Source: Cyprinus carpio
Lineage: Eukaryota > Chordata > Actinopteri > Cypriniformes > Cyprinidae
Length of the DNA stretch: 64,000 nucleotides
Assembly (NCBI RefSeq): GCF_018340385.1
Contig: NC_056576.1
Coordinates: 12,661,372-12,725,371 of the forward strand
Direction of reading: 5' to 3'
Part shown: piece after piece, positions 1 through 12,279 of the stretch
How positions within the stretch are numbered: the first letter of the stretch is position 1
Layout: each line of letters opens with the position of its first letter
Made by a program: the position numbers and the translations under genes
Notes under the pieces: model-generated
The model's input: only the letters and a program-made list of their open reading frames with translations
Database searches by the model: none
Told to the model about the DNA's origin: nothing

Positions 1-3
1 TGA

Positions 4-328
4 CTTTGCTCTGGACCAGGGAATTTTTACATATTTATTTGTTCAGTTAAAATATTCACATTTTAAGGACGCTAATTCTAGTACCAACAATTTGAGAAAA
101 AGAAAAAAAGTGCTGATTTGAACTCTCTTCACATGTAAATCCTGCTGATTCAGGAAAGGAATAACATTCAACATTGTAAAGTACGTTTAATCGTTTTAAA
201 AAGATGAAACACAACTCCATCTAGTGGCCAAACAGTAAAATCACAATCAGATCTTTATGGCTTTGCTCTGGACCAGGCAATTTTACATATTTATATGTTC
301 AGTTAATATATTCACATTTTAAGGACGC
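4..328. repeat. Direct repeat pair, 257-bp offset
   Basis: A segment of about 69 bases beginning CTTTGCTCTGGACCAG at 4 returns almost unchanged at 261-328, ending AAGGACGC in both copies. The unit between them is not itself recognisable. This looks like a local tandem duplication whose left part runs off the window. No coding potential is seen. Confidence 0.7.
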
Positions 329-514
329 AAAGCATCACTTTAAGGTATTTCAAACACGCTGAAAGCATTTATAAAATTGTATTACACATTTTTTATTAAT
401 AAATTAACATCAGATAATTGTTACAGATCTAAATATTATAAGTATGTGAAATATTGTGAATGGTATGTTATAGTTTATTATTCTATTACACTAGTTAACA
501 CAAGAATATTTATT

Positions 515-937
515 TGTGACCCTGGACCACAAAACCAGTCTTAAGTATCATTTTGTTTCAAAATTTAGATTTTATATATCATCTGAAAGCTGAATAAAAT
601 AAGGTTTGTTGGGATAGGACAATATTTGGCTGAGATACAACTATTTGAAAATCCTGAATCTGAGGGTGCAAAAAAATAAAAATACTGAGAAAATTGCCTA
701 TAAAGTTGACCAAATGAAGTTCTTAGCGATGCATTATACTAATCAAAAATTAAGTTTTTATATATTTCCAGTAGGAAATATACAAAATATCTTAAAGGAA
801 CATGATCTTTACTTAATATCCTAATGATTTTTGGCATAAAAGAAAAATCAATAATTCTGACCCATACAATGTATTTTTGATCATTGCTAAAAATATACCC
901 CAGCAATTTAAGACTGGTTTTGTAGTCCAGGGTCACA
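515..937. mobile_element. Non-autonomous DNA transposon (MITE), 30-bp TIRs
   Basis: The left end TGTGACCCTGGACCACAAAA (515 onward) is the inverse of the right end at about 908-937 over roughly 30 bases with one mismatch. The interior is AT-rich and non-coding. This terminal sequence is a common dispersed repeat in cyprinid genomes (recalled, not searched). The target-site duplication is unclear; TTT flanks both ends. It lies in the wscd2 intron. Confidence 0.75.
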
Positions 938-2947
938 TTTAGTATATTTAAGTCTGTAATAATTAATTAGCTATAATTTGTGTGTATTTTAATGTTTATT
1001 CTGGTACAATGCTTCTCTCCATCGACTTCCATTGCAACTGCATTATGCATTGTAGAGTAGCTGTATGTAGAACACCATTTCATATGTAAACAGCCTGTGA
1101 CATAAGACATTATAAAACATCAAGAGTTTGGATATGGTCACATTGTTCCAGGCATTTTGTTCTCGAAAACATTCACAGTCTGATGCACTGATGCATCATC
1201 TGCTTCATCAATCTCATCATTTGTGACACACACATGCACAAAAATGATCCAAAACGCCCTGTTGCATGACATCCATTCTTCCTCTGTAATCTCATCAGTC
1301 CCCATTAGGTTTTAATGTATTTTCTAATAGCTGAGATAAGCTGGTTCTGTCACATACACACTTACCAGCACAACATTACAGTAATTGCAATTGTCTAAAA
1401 AGCAGTGAGCAGGATCCCGAGCTGTGAGTTAATCGTATATCATGAGGGCAAGCTCAGTAATCTGCTTTATCTACAAGTCAAGCTCTATTCAGTCATCACT
1501 GGACTGGCATTCTGTGAAGCAGCTAAGTGCAAGGATGAAACACTCACTAGCAGCATGACTACAGAGATAATGATGCTCTGCTGTACTCACATGATGAGGT
1601 CTCTGCATGAACCGTTTGCTCTGAACATATGAAATATAATGAAGAGGGGAACAGGGATGAATTATAATAGTTTCACATAACATTTAAATAAATCTCAATA
1701 TCATAACATTTTTATTTTAAGATCAAATTTGCCTCTAAATTTTATTTTGTTAACCAGAATGCTAAAACTTTGTAAATATATATTTTATAAAAAATAGGCC
1801 TATATCCTATTTAATGTAAAAAAGATAGGTCTTTTTCTTTGCTTTTGTGTGTCTGATATTTGGCCATTACATTATATATAATAATAACATTAATATTATT
1901 ACTACTATGACAGACATGAACATGGTAAAAGTTCTAAAAGTGTCCTGAGGGAGGCAGAGTGGAGACAGAGACAGCACATGGAAGACAAAAAAGGAATATT
2001 GTCTCTCAACATGACCTCGAAATTTACCCCCCTATGCTTTAATACATGTCCATGATCTTCATGATTCAATGGTACATGCTATTTTAAAATTATAAATATA
2101 ATAATTATATTTAAATCTATTATAGAAATATTACACAAATACAGCTTTCTCTGCAATTATTATATCATTAGTTCTGTTAAATCAATTCCGCTTTATTTCT
2201 CCTCATTCAACATCCTGTTTCACCCAAAAATACATCAGATTACGAAATGAAAAAGGATTGTACTTCCACATGTAGCACTTGTACTTAAAAACACTACTCT
2301 GTAAACTCGCAACATAACAGAGAGTGACAGTCATGCATTTCCACCTCTGTACTGTCAGCCTGTCTGCTGCTGTTGTAGAGTACAGACAAGGATGTTGGGT
2401 GTCTGAGATCATGTTCCTGTCCTTGACTTCCTTGAAGATTTGTTGTGTCTTTACAATCATGAAGATACAATCGGCACAATTATTACATAGTGGCTTCCTC
2501 TTTATCAGAAGTAGACTGCTAAAGTCATACAACATCTGACTGTTAAAATTGAAGAGTGCAGTTTTTTTTATTGGAGGCCCTGAGGGTTACACTTGAGAAC
2601 CATCTGTTCAAACCTCTTAAACTTCACTATGGATAAAGGCGATGACCTGAGACTTAGAAAATCCACTTATTGGCTTTCTTTTGCCTTTTTGTGGGTTTCT
2701 GTGTAAACAATAGTGAGTTAGCTCAGGGCACTGTGGTGAGACTTGTGGAATCAGTCCGTCTTTCACAGAGGAAAATGCTTTAATTTTGCAAGGACCCACA
2801 AAGTTCACTTGTAACTTGCGCCTAAAAAAATGATTGCAATATCATATTTCTGCTTCATACATCCAAGACCTTCACCAAACACCCTCAAACATGCTTTTAC
2901 AGAGGACAAAATATGATACAAGTCACATCATGTATATTCAATGGGAT

Positions 2948-3451
2948 TAGGGCTGTGCGATTAATCGAAATCGAATCGCGATCTGAGATGTTGTGATTTG
3001 CTAATCACGAATGCCTGTGATGTGGACGTGATATTACTTTGTTCAAGAGCATATGCATGATTGCCAGCCTTGAGTGGCAGCCTTACTAATCAATAGAGTG
3101 AGCACACCTCCGTATAAATCAGCACTGCAAACTAAAAAAAAACAAAAACAAAACCGGAAAGCGGGATGAGACAGAGAAGGATTAAGCTTCAACGGGGTCA
3201 GATCAAATAAGGCAAAAAAAAAAAATCTTATGTAAGAGCTGCGTCTCAAACAAAAAAGGTAATTTGCAAGAGCTGCGTCTCAATCATTTTTTACAGGATA
3301 ACAGGATAACGATACACATACTTTGCTGCACATTATTGACAATATTGAGCTGAAGCTTGACTGCAAATTTAAAATCGCAAATCAAATCACAATCACAATA
3401 TCTGTCAAAAAAAATCTCAATTAGATATTTTCCCCATATCGCACAGCCCTA
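2948..3451. mobile_element. hAT-type MITE with perfect 8-bp target duplication
   Basis: The element starts TAGGGCTGTGCGAT and ends with the inverse ATCGCACAGCCCTA. It is flanked by an exact 8-bp direct repeat, AATGGGAT, at 2940-2947 and 3452-3459. An 8-bp duplication with short inverted termini is the hAT signature. No transposase is present in the 504 bp, so it must have been mobilised in trans. A short internal repeat, AGAGCTGCGTCTCAA, occurs twice near 3235 and 3262. Confidence 0.85.
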
Positions 3452-5332
3452 AATGGGATCACCTCAAAGAAGAAGTTTTATTTCAAAGATTAATGAACTG
3501 ACTTTATGTTTATGTACAGGAATATTGGGGATTTGAGAAAGTCATATTTTTCCAGCTCCACAAAACTTAACCATAACTAACCCATCAATGCTTTCACTTT
3601 GATCATTCAAATGAAGTTTTATTAAAAGCATCAAGTTTATTTTTTTCTATACTGCTTATTCTGTTAATTAAACAAAAATGAATTATCATACATTTCCTGA
3701 TTTTAAGATTATTTTGTGCCTACTGCTCAGCAACAAGATATTTAGGAGCTATGAAACATCAACTGAAGGCTATGAACTAACAAATGTGCTATTCTACAAT
3801 CATTAGAAAAAAAACTCAGACACACATTTATTATTTACTTAAACAGTCACCAAAAGGGCACTTCATTCCTCCAGCTTAAAGCTTTAAAGACAGAGGTGCT
3901 TTGCCATACTCCACTGAGCTTCAACTACGGCCTTAATACCATGACGACTGTCTGCAACAACTGACCACTGACATGCTGAATCATTCTCTTCTGATCTCAA
4001 AGGCTCAATCACCTCATTCTAATCAACAGCCACATTGTGCTTCACAGGGCACACAGTGTTTACTGTGTACTCACAGCACCGAGTGCACTTCATTTGACAA
4101 AAATGAGCTCATTGTGGATGCCCTGCAGCACTTGAGTCACACAGATTATTTTTTAGTATTATGATGATATCATGTAAATGCACAATTCTATATATACCAT
4201 ATAGGATGTTATAAATCCATGTTTTATATATGCAGTGACTTATCAGGTAAATTTAACTCTCCACTTCCTGTGAAGTGATATATTGATGTATATGCACTTA
4301 TTCCTCATGATGCTCGCAGTGCCCTTCAAATTAAACACATATGGCATATATGGAACCTCAGCAGGATAACTGGTTTTCCCTGTAAAGTCACTTCGTTTGC
4401 AGGACACTACTGGGCAATTGGAACACTCATAGTGTTTCTATAATCACAAAGTTCCTCCTTTAAGACACTAAATTAAGACTCTTTCTCCACTGAGTGTCTG
4501 AGGTTGCAATCATTAGAGGAGAACTGTGTCTTGACAGAAGTGCAACATTGATAATTTATTTTTTAAACACACATAAATCACATGTGCCATGTCAGTGCGA
4601 GAACATGCAAATATTCTGCATTCTGTTAAATAAGCTAAATCCTCTGTGCATACCAAGATGAAAAGACAAAAACTGAGAGCAGTGCTTTAAATGCTTAATA
4701 ACCGCATAGACCAGCATGGTCAATCAGCTTCATCAGACATACTGTTCTTGTCAACTACTGTAGCTTCACCAGCAAAATGGCTGGTGAACGTTATCTTATG
4801 TCCCCCCCACCCCCAAAATAAATAAATACTTAAATAAAAAAATGTAAAATACAAATTAAATCAGTATTTGGGTCATATTTTCAAGTGTAAATATCTAAAC
4901 ATAATTACATAAGATACATTTAAGATATTTTAACTGATTTTATTTTACAAAATGACAAGATTTGATGTCTTGTTTTTATACAAATCTAACCATTTTTGTG
5001 AGGTGATTGTTTAAAACAATAAAAAATTTTTACTGCTTTTAGCATAAACCTTTTTCAAAATCTTGTTTTTTAAATAATCTGATTATTTTTTATTTATTAT
5101 TATTATTATTATTATCATTATTGTTGTTGTTGTTATTTTTATTTTTTTTTTGCAGTGTAGTATTAATCAGGTTGGACTGGAATGGAAGTTTATTCAATGC
5201 TACTGGTTTGGCCAATAGTCTGGCTATACATTCTTGAAATTATGGTTAATATAAGAGCATTTTCTATGACTATAACTGGTCAAGATTGCCTGAGGTTAAA
5301 TCTTGGTGAAATGGTAATGGAACTGTTCCTAC

Positions 5333-5735
5333 CTCTCCCATTATCCATCTCTTTGGTGGTTTTTTCTTTGGCTCCATGACTCCAGCTGCTGGTATGATCG
5401 ACTCCTCTTCCGGCCCACTCTGGTATATGCTGTGCCCCATTTTCCTTCATCCACGGGGGTCCAAATCTCCGGGGGGTTCTCCGTGTCTCCTTAAATACCC
5501 TTCCTAGAAGCCCGAGACCATCAGAGGTAGAGCTCCCACCACCTGTGCTGGCCCCACCTTCAGATATAAGTGGGTCACGGCCGCTTCCAGAAGCTCCAGT
5601 GGTGGAAGTGTCGCTGGAGAATCCGGAGTGGAGGAAAACAAGACTGCCAGCAGTGAGGTAGAGGAGGATAAAAGAGAAAAAGCGTACCGGTTTACGCCGG
5701 AAATAGCGGTGGATCTTCAGCAGCGGTCTGGCCAT
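5333..5735 (-). CDS. wscd2: wscd2 first coding exon (WSC domain-containing protein 2, N-terminus)
   Basis: This exon encodes the cytoplasmic tail, signal-anchor helix and start of the stalk of WSCD2, a type II Golgi/membrane protein with two WSC domains and a sulfotransferase-like domain (family knowledge; those domains lie on exons outside the window). The protein starts MARPLLKIHRYFRRKPVRFF, followed by the hydrophobic segment FSFILLYLTAGSLVFLHSGF (about residues 20-39). This closely matches vertebrate WSCD2, whose tail has FRRKPVRFF and the same LYLTAGSLVFLHSGF helix; WSCD1 is more distant. I chose the ATG at 5735 because it matches the known N-terminus. An in-frame ATG at 5759 would add eight residues. 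A Ser/Gly-rich stalk follows. The exon ends at AGAG|GTAGGA in phase 1, where the human protein continues with the first WSC domain. No frame damage is seen. Confidence 0.9.
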
Positions 5736-6130
5736 GATGGGCTCTCGAGCCACACGCATTGGCCTTCGATGTTACACAGGAACATATAAAATCAGAGACA
5801 GCACCTTCCCATAACTTCTATTGTCATACGAGTCCCTTTGAAACATTAAAACAATCCCCAAAACAGGAAACAGTAGTTGTAATGATAACAGTACTGACGC
5901 TTAACACAGTTTGTCCATCCGTTAGGGACCTTAAAGTCTGAAGACACTTGCCCAGCTTTCCTCTGTAGCAGCATGCAGGAATGTGTCCGTGTCCTCTGTC
6001 TTTCTACATCCCCAAAGAGGCAGCGACAGAGGAGAACGGTGCTACCCCAGAGGCCATGTTGTGAAAGACGAGTGGCAGTGAAGACTGAAAGATGATATTG
6101 CCGTGGCGACGCTTTCACTCCTGTTATCGG
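5736..6130 (-). other. wscd2: Probable wscd2 5' UTR or leader-exon region
   Basis: The sequence immediately upstream of the wscd2 start stays relatively GC-rich, with several CpGs, to about 6.13 kb and then drops to AT-rich background. This suggests that some of it is transcribed leader. Possible acceptors on the minus strand include one ending GTGTCTTCAG just upstream of 5940. None has a pyrimidine tract strong enough to fix the exon boundary. Confidence 0.35.
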
Positions 6131-7080
6131 ACTCTTGCTCTCCTGAGGCCTTGTTTCCCACCAAGCTGTCCGTCAATCAAAAGCAGTGCTGATTCACTCC
6201 TGACTCAGGCCTCACTCACAGACTGAAAAATACAAAATGACAAATACTGAACAAGGAGTATTTACTGATGAGGTCTCTGTGCAAAGAAAAATACTTTATC
6301 TGAAAGCAAGTAAGGAGAGTTTAAATTCAATAACAGGCTGCAGAAGCATTATTCATGACCACCCAAACCATCAAACACAGAAGTAAGAACCTTTTGAGCA
6401 ATTGTTGGCTTTGTAGAAGTTTGCCAACAAGAGACTGCACCAATTTATGCAACAGCTACACTAAAGAATACAGAGGATGGTCACATTTTATGTCCAAAAG
6501 TTGTTCAGCTTGAGGACTTTTGTCTTTTCATAAATATCTCCAGAAGACAAGGTTCTTATTTATAAAACGCCCATCTTGTGATTGAACATAAATGGATTGG
6601 TTCTTCTGTTGATCTTTTATTTTCTCATAACAATCATTACTTCAACATTACATCACTCAGAGTTACACATTGCCAAAAACTCATTAATTTGCTTCAAAGA
6701 ATGAAACGACCAAAAAAGTGTTTCACGGCAGAGGAAATGGAAATAAATCTGTCATGATGATATTGTCACAATGTTACTTATTAGCATAGCAAAAATAAAA
6801 TAACTTTACAACCACATCAAAAATAATTTTCTAAATTACATTTTTTTTCTCATTTTCCAGTAAAAAATATCTAAACATTTTTAAAACAAGAATAATTAAC
6901 TTTAGGAAAAAAATGCATATTAAGACTCATATTCAGAGAATATAACTTGAAGTCTTTTTCACGCTCAATTAAAACCTTGAAAACATCCAAACATCCTTAA
7001 AAAAATGTATATAAGAAGGGGAAAAAAGTCACAGGCCCCTCCCACGACTGTTGATGGACACTGCTGTTTTAGCACAGACT

Positions 7081-7475
7081 AGGGTGACCAAACGTGCCAT
7101 TTTCCCTGGACACGTCCTGGCCAGGATTTCTATATTGCCTAAAATATCCACGTTTTGGCTTTGTTTGCGCTGCGCAGACAAATTGTTGTATGACAAAGTG
7201 TCATACACTGATGTCACTTTGATGTCATACACCGATCGGTATGCTCAGCGCTGCTTCAAGTCGAACACTAAAATGTACACGGATTTGCATCGCTTTGACC
7301 CTTCTCTGTAGAACGATTGGTCGATTACGTACAATATCTGCATGTTTTTGGTCAAACGATCATTACCTTCATTAAGTATGAAGACAGGAAACCAAAGTCA
7401 AAACCTGGATATTTTAGGCAATAAATAAATCCTGGCCAGGACGGGTCCTAGGAAAATGGCACGTTTGGTCACCCT
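7081..7475. mobile_element. MITE with about 77-bp terminal inverted repeats
   Basis: The left end, beginning AGGGTGACCAAACGTGCCAT, and the right end, finishing ATGGCACGTTTGGTCACCCT, are inverse copies over about 77 bases with few mismatches. The arms include the shared motif GTCCTGGCCAGGATTT. The 395-bp element could fold into a long hairpin. The interior carries no transposase. The two flanks share GCACAGAC (about 7072 and 7482), which may be chance or an imperfect duplication. Confidence 0.8.
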
Positions 7476-9746
7476 GAGTGAGCACAGACCCACCCTGACC
7501 CACCCTGAGTGAGCTGTAAACAGTCCGCCATTGTTTCGACACTGGAGAAGATGTAGACATGAATGCTGTTTTACACAACCACTGAGGAAATTTAACCAAA
7601 GTATGTTGCAGTGCAGACCATTCATGAAGACCTTAAAGAATCATACCAACTTGTGGAAAATGGGCATCCGAAGTCCCTTTTAAGGTTCAAGGTTCAAAGT
7701 TTATTACAGTATAAGCCCAAAGCCCAAACAGCAAAAAAACAGGATTGTGTACATTTAATGTGTACATTTTGTGAATTTGTAAAATATCTTTGAGTTAAAA
7801 GAATTTACTTTAGAATCAAAACTGTTAGATATTAAGACATATTCAGAGAATAGATATAATACAAGTTTATTTTTCAAAATCCAACTGACCCTTCGCAAAG
7901 AAAACTACCCCCATTGTTTACTATGTCCGACAAGCCATATATCATCACGCAGTGAAAATTACATCATGAAGCAAAGAGGACACTGACAAATGTGCCCACA
8001 GACAAGACAGAGCAGGTTACTTTTGGTATGAAAAAAAGTCTCAGCTTTCAAATTTTGGCATTTTGTAAGAAATTCAAACAATAAATACTGTTTTGTGCCT
8101 CTTTAATGCCTCATGCAGATTCAAGCAGCATGTGAACCCATCTCTTCCTACTAGTTACAGCATGAAATAAACATGGATGAACATCAGAAAGTATGTTGTC
8201 TCAACTGCGAAAAGATGTCAATACACCATTTTCAAGTTCAACTCTACTGATGTTGATCAACTAACTTTCCTGTCTGGTTTGTTTGTTGAATAAAATGGCG
8301 GATTCTGCATTATGATTGGTCAGATCACCTGTCAATCAAACCCTTGCGAACTGTCAAAAAGAGCATAAATGTAATTTTAATCAAAACAGTAAGGTTTGTG
8401 TTTTTAAAATATAAATAACAATATTCAACTTAATTTAAAAATATGTTGTCAGAAAACAACATATTTTTAAAGATTTATCTTACACAATTTTGCTTCTTGA
8501 GTAAAGTTAGTTTTAGGGATGTTTAGATATTTTCACTCAACAAAAAAGATAATTAAAACAGTGAACAAACTGTAAAGCTAGACAGGATGCAAGTAGTCCA
8601 CTCCTGTTCTCTCAAAGACCCCAGTATCCACAGTGGGCAAAAACATTCAGGCAGAGTGTTTAAACAAGGAGTCATAATCAGCCTCTTTCCGAGGGTAACG
8701 GAATTTTCCATAGCTAACATTTCACACTATAGACTTAATGTGAGTGTGCAATTTTATAGAGTATAAGTGTGTGTGGTGTGTTTGGATATACAATGACCCA
8801 ATGTCACCATTACCTGACCCCTGGGCTCCCACCTGCTGCAGTCAGAGCGGAGTCAGGCTGATGTTATCGTGATAACATTCTAAACCAGCAGCACACAGAC
8901 TTCATTCAGAGCAGATATAGCTCAGTTCCTAGTCAAAGTCAAGCACACCTTTATCCTTCACAAAAAGTTAGGTTTTACTGTAAATTATAATAGAATAGAT
9001 AATAGATAAAAATAGATAATTGTCTAACTGTCAAGACATATATGGAACATGTTCATATTCAATCCTTTATATTAACACAGAACTCTGCACACACAGATAT
9101 GTAGAGATGCCCCATTCGACAGCTCCAGACATGTAGATACAGCCGACATCTTGGAACGGTCAACTTGACGTCATTCACCATACTGTAGGTTCTCACAGAG
9201 CCGTTGAACCATTCTGTGCAGGATTGTGGCACCTTTTCAAATATTCAGTGAATACTATATTAAATCAAGTAAACCACAACAATACAACATAGCACATACA
9301 TAAAACATACCATACAAAACAAACAGACATATATATATCTATGTCTGCACACTTCTAATGGTGGAATAATAATTTAGAGGACATTCTCAGTGAAGCAGGA
9401 TACTAAAATGGAAAAAAAGTGGTTTGACCTCTAGATTAATTAGACAGGTCTGATGGATATTATTTTCATATTCACACCAAATATGACTAAAAATGTTCAC
9501 TTAGAGAGAATCTTGGGCAAACCATGTCAGAATTCATCTTGGTTGCTTGAGTTAAGGGCTATGACTTCAGGTTAGAATCCACAGGCTTTTCCATAAATAC
9601 ACACTGCATTACTGCTAACCAAGCCACTGAGTATCAGCATACAGAGAGCTACAGTGCCATTACAGACCCTTCCTGCACATGTCCCATTGTAAATAAAAAA
9701 TACCACCGCTCCTGTGGGACCACCCACACTGTCACTGTACCGTTGG

Positions 9747-10764
9747 CTCTGAGGTCAGGTGTTTGGAAAGTCCATGGACATCTTTTCACACTTTCCACAC
9801 AGCGGTTCACAAGTTGAGGACTAGTAATTTAAGGTTTGTTTTCAAATGCTGAACTGTTGAAATAGATCGAAATTGCAGTGGAAAAAAACAACTAAAAGTC
9901 ATAAAAAAACTAATCATCATAACAGACTACAGACGTTAATGTTTCTGCCTGACAGACGGGTAATTTAGTTTTTACATTTTTGTTGTAGCAGAGGTTAAAA
10001 AAACAAACATTTGCAAACAATGTGATATACAGTAAGCTAGTGCAGAGTAGCCTCAGAACTCCCTTGTTTCCCCATCTGACTGATTGAGTAACAGAAGTAA
10101 CAGAGGCTCTGAGGTCAGGTGGGGAAATCCATGAACGTCTTTTCACACTCTCCACCCAACTGGTTCACACGATGAGGACTTGCATTTTAAGGATTGTTTT
10201 CACATGCTGAACTGTCAAAATATATCAGAAAAAGAAAATATAGCCCATTTTGTGTAAAAAAAAATCCACCCCAAAATCACAAAGACAAACATTCACAGTA
10301 AATTAAAAAACACTTTCTTGAGTGAAACAAAATTTTGATAATAAAGCAACAACAATGTCAGTTTCAGCCAATGTTTCCCATCCTAAATGATGTAAGTGAT
10401 TTTCTTCACATGTGATTGTGGTTTGGTCATAATTATGATTTTGTAAAGTTCCCAAGAGATGTGATTCTTTGGTGTTACAGGAAAGTGGGCGGGCTAATAA
10501 ATGGACCCTTATTTTTGGTTTGCAATGCAATCTTCCTTTAATTTTAATATGAAGTTTATTAGACTATTACATTATTTTTCTTTTATTTATTTTTTTCTCA
10601 AACTTCAAACCTTCAATGACAATAGGAAATTGCAGTAAGAAAAAACAACTAAAAGTCATAAAATAAACAACTAAGACATCATAACACACTACAGAAGCTA
10701 ATTTTTCTTGCCTGACAGAAGGGTAATTTTAGTTTTTATGTTTTTGTTGTAGTAGAGGTTAAAA
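9747..10764. repeat. Duplicated unit, second copy interrupted by about 400 bp
   Basis: Copy 1 spans about 9747-10000, starting CTCTGAGGTCAGGTG and ending GTAGCAGAGGTTAAAA. Its first half recurs at about 10107-10225 and its second half at about 10623-10764, ending GTAGTAGAGGTTAAAA. The two halves of copy 2 are separated by about 400 bp of unrelated AT-rich sequence. That insert shows no clear inverted termini or target duplication. The arrangement implies a tandem duplication followed by an insertion into the second copy, or deletion from the first. Confidence 0.65.
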
Positions 10765-12279
10765 TGATTCACAGCACATGAAACTGACCTTTGGCTGAGA
10801 AAAAAAAACAGACATTCCCCAATCCCTGCCAAAAGTTCAGACAGGACCTCCATGTAGTGTGTTAAAAATGACAGCATCAGCATTTCCCTATTAAAGTGCC
10901 GTGACCCCAGAACCACAGGGGGCCTTCTCTTGGCCTCGCTCTCACTCTGCCTTCTTATGTTTTCTTTGTTTCTGCACTCTGTTCAGCAGTTATGGCTTTC
11001 ACTTTTCAGGATTAAAGGCTGAATTCCACAAACACTGTAATAATGTTTACATTAGAATCTACATGCCCGCAGGCAGCCTGTCATATACCAGTATGTGTCA
11101 AACTCTGACTACCACTTACATTTGTCACACTCCCGTAATTGGCAAAGTGACACACCTGTTGCTGAATACAAAAATGTTTAAAGCATTGTTTTATACTGCT
11201 GTTCTTGATGTCTGATGAAGGCCTTGATAACGGCTGAAACATCATTTTAATCAATAAAGTTTTCATCTCTTCAAACAAACCTACGACATATCAGACCGTA
11301 TTTTACTTACAATGTAATTTTACTTTATTATACACTAATTTACCACACATGTACCATTCCTTCGCATACATAGGTGAAACTGTCAGGAGTGTTTATATAA
11401 GTGTGCATTTGTCCAATACATTTTGTGCATAGAATAAAAACATCCAAACAAAAACAAAAAAAAGATTTAAAAAATAAAAATAAATTAAGGTTCTGGAACA
11501 GCTTGTTTGTTTTATACAGCTTAAAATTAAATGGGTAACACTTTATTTCAGTGTCCATTGTTACACGTTAAATATACTTACTATAGTCAAAACAGTAAAT
11601 TGCATAATTATCTGCAACTAACCCTAAGCCAAACCCTAAACCTAATTCTATCATAAGTACATGTTATTAATTAATATTACTCAGTCCTTTACATTGTAAG
11701 GACCCTGTAAAAAAATAAGTGCAAAAAAATAAATGCATTTAATGTGTATTTACCTGTAATGTGATTTAACAAAGTGATTTTAAATGTGAACATCAATTCA
11801 CATACCTTGATGCTCTAAAGTGTAAACTTGTGTTTGATCATGGTTTAGTCTAGATTTAGTTTAGGTGTTTGTCATGTTGTCCAGTTCATGCATATGACCA
11901 ACTACAAGTCAACAGTTAATAGTTTACAGTGAACAGCATAGAAAATGAATATATTTACATTGCTTTCTCAGATGTGGATTCAGTCTACAGGTATATTTTA
12001 AAGAGTTTTAGAGCATTTTATCCATGGATTTTTTAGTCTGACCAGATGCGTTTGGTTACAAAACCAGTTTTCTGAATGCAGTTGCCAACCAGCAGTCTGT
12101 ATACTTTATTGAGGAACAATTAAATGTTCAGTTATTTGTATACAATTATTTATATTCAGACACACTTGACAAGAATATATGGCAAACAAGGTCTTCAGCT
12201 GATAATTTCCCCACACTGTGGCTTTTTGTTTCAGAAAACAGTGTACAGAAAATTATTAAAGTGCACAGAAAAGTATTAA

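Larger units (their letters stand above)
1..5332 (-). other. wscd2: wscd2 intron downstream of first coding exon (partial)
   Basis: This is non-coding AT-rich sequence on the 3' side of the wscd2 donor site at 5332/5331. It should be the intron before the first WSC-domain exon, which is not in the window. Apart from the three repeats listed separately, I see a short TTA/TTG microsatellite near 5096-5135 and nothing else recognisable in 938-2939 or 3460-5090. Short open frames here show no family resemblance. Confidence 0.55.

Noticed and set aside
5846..6118. 90-residue minus-strand frame upstream of wscd2
   Set aside because: No homology, and it is separated from the wscd2 frame by stops; more likely leader sequence.
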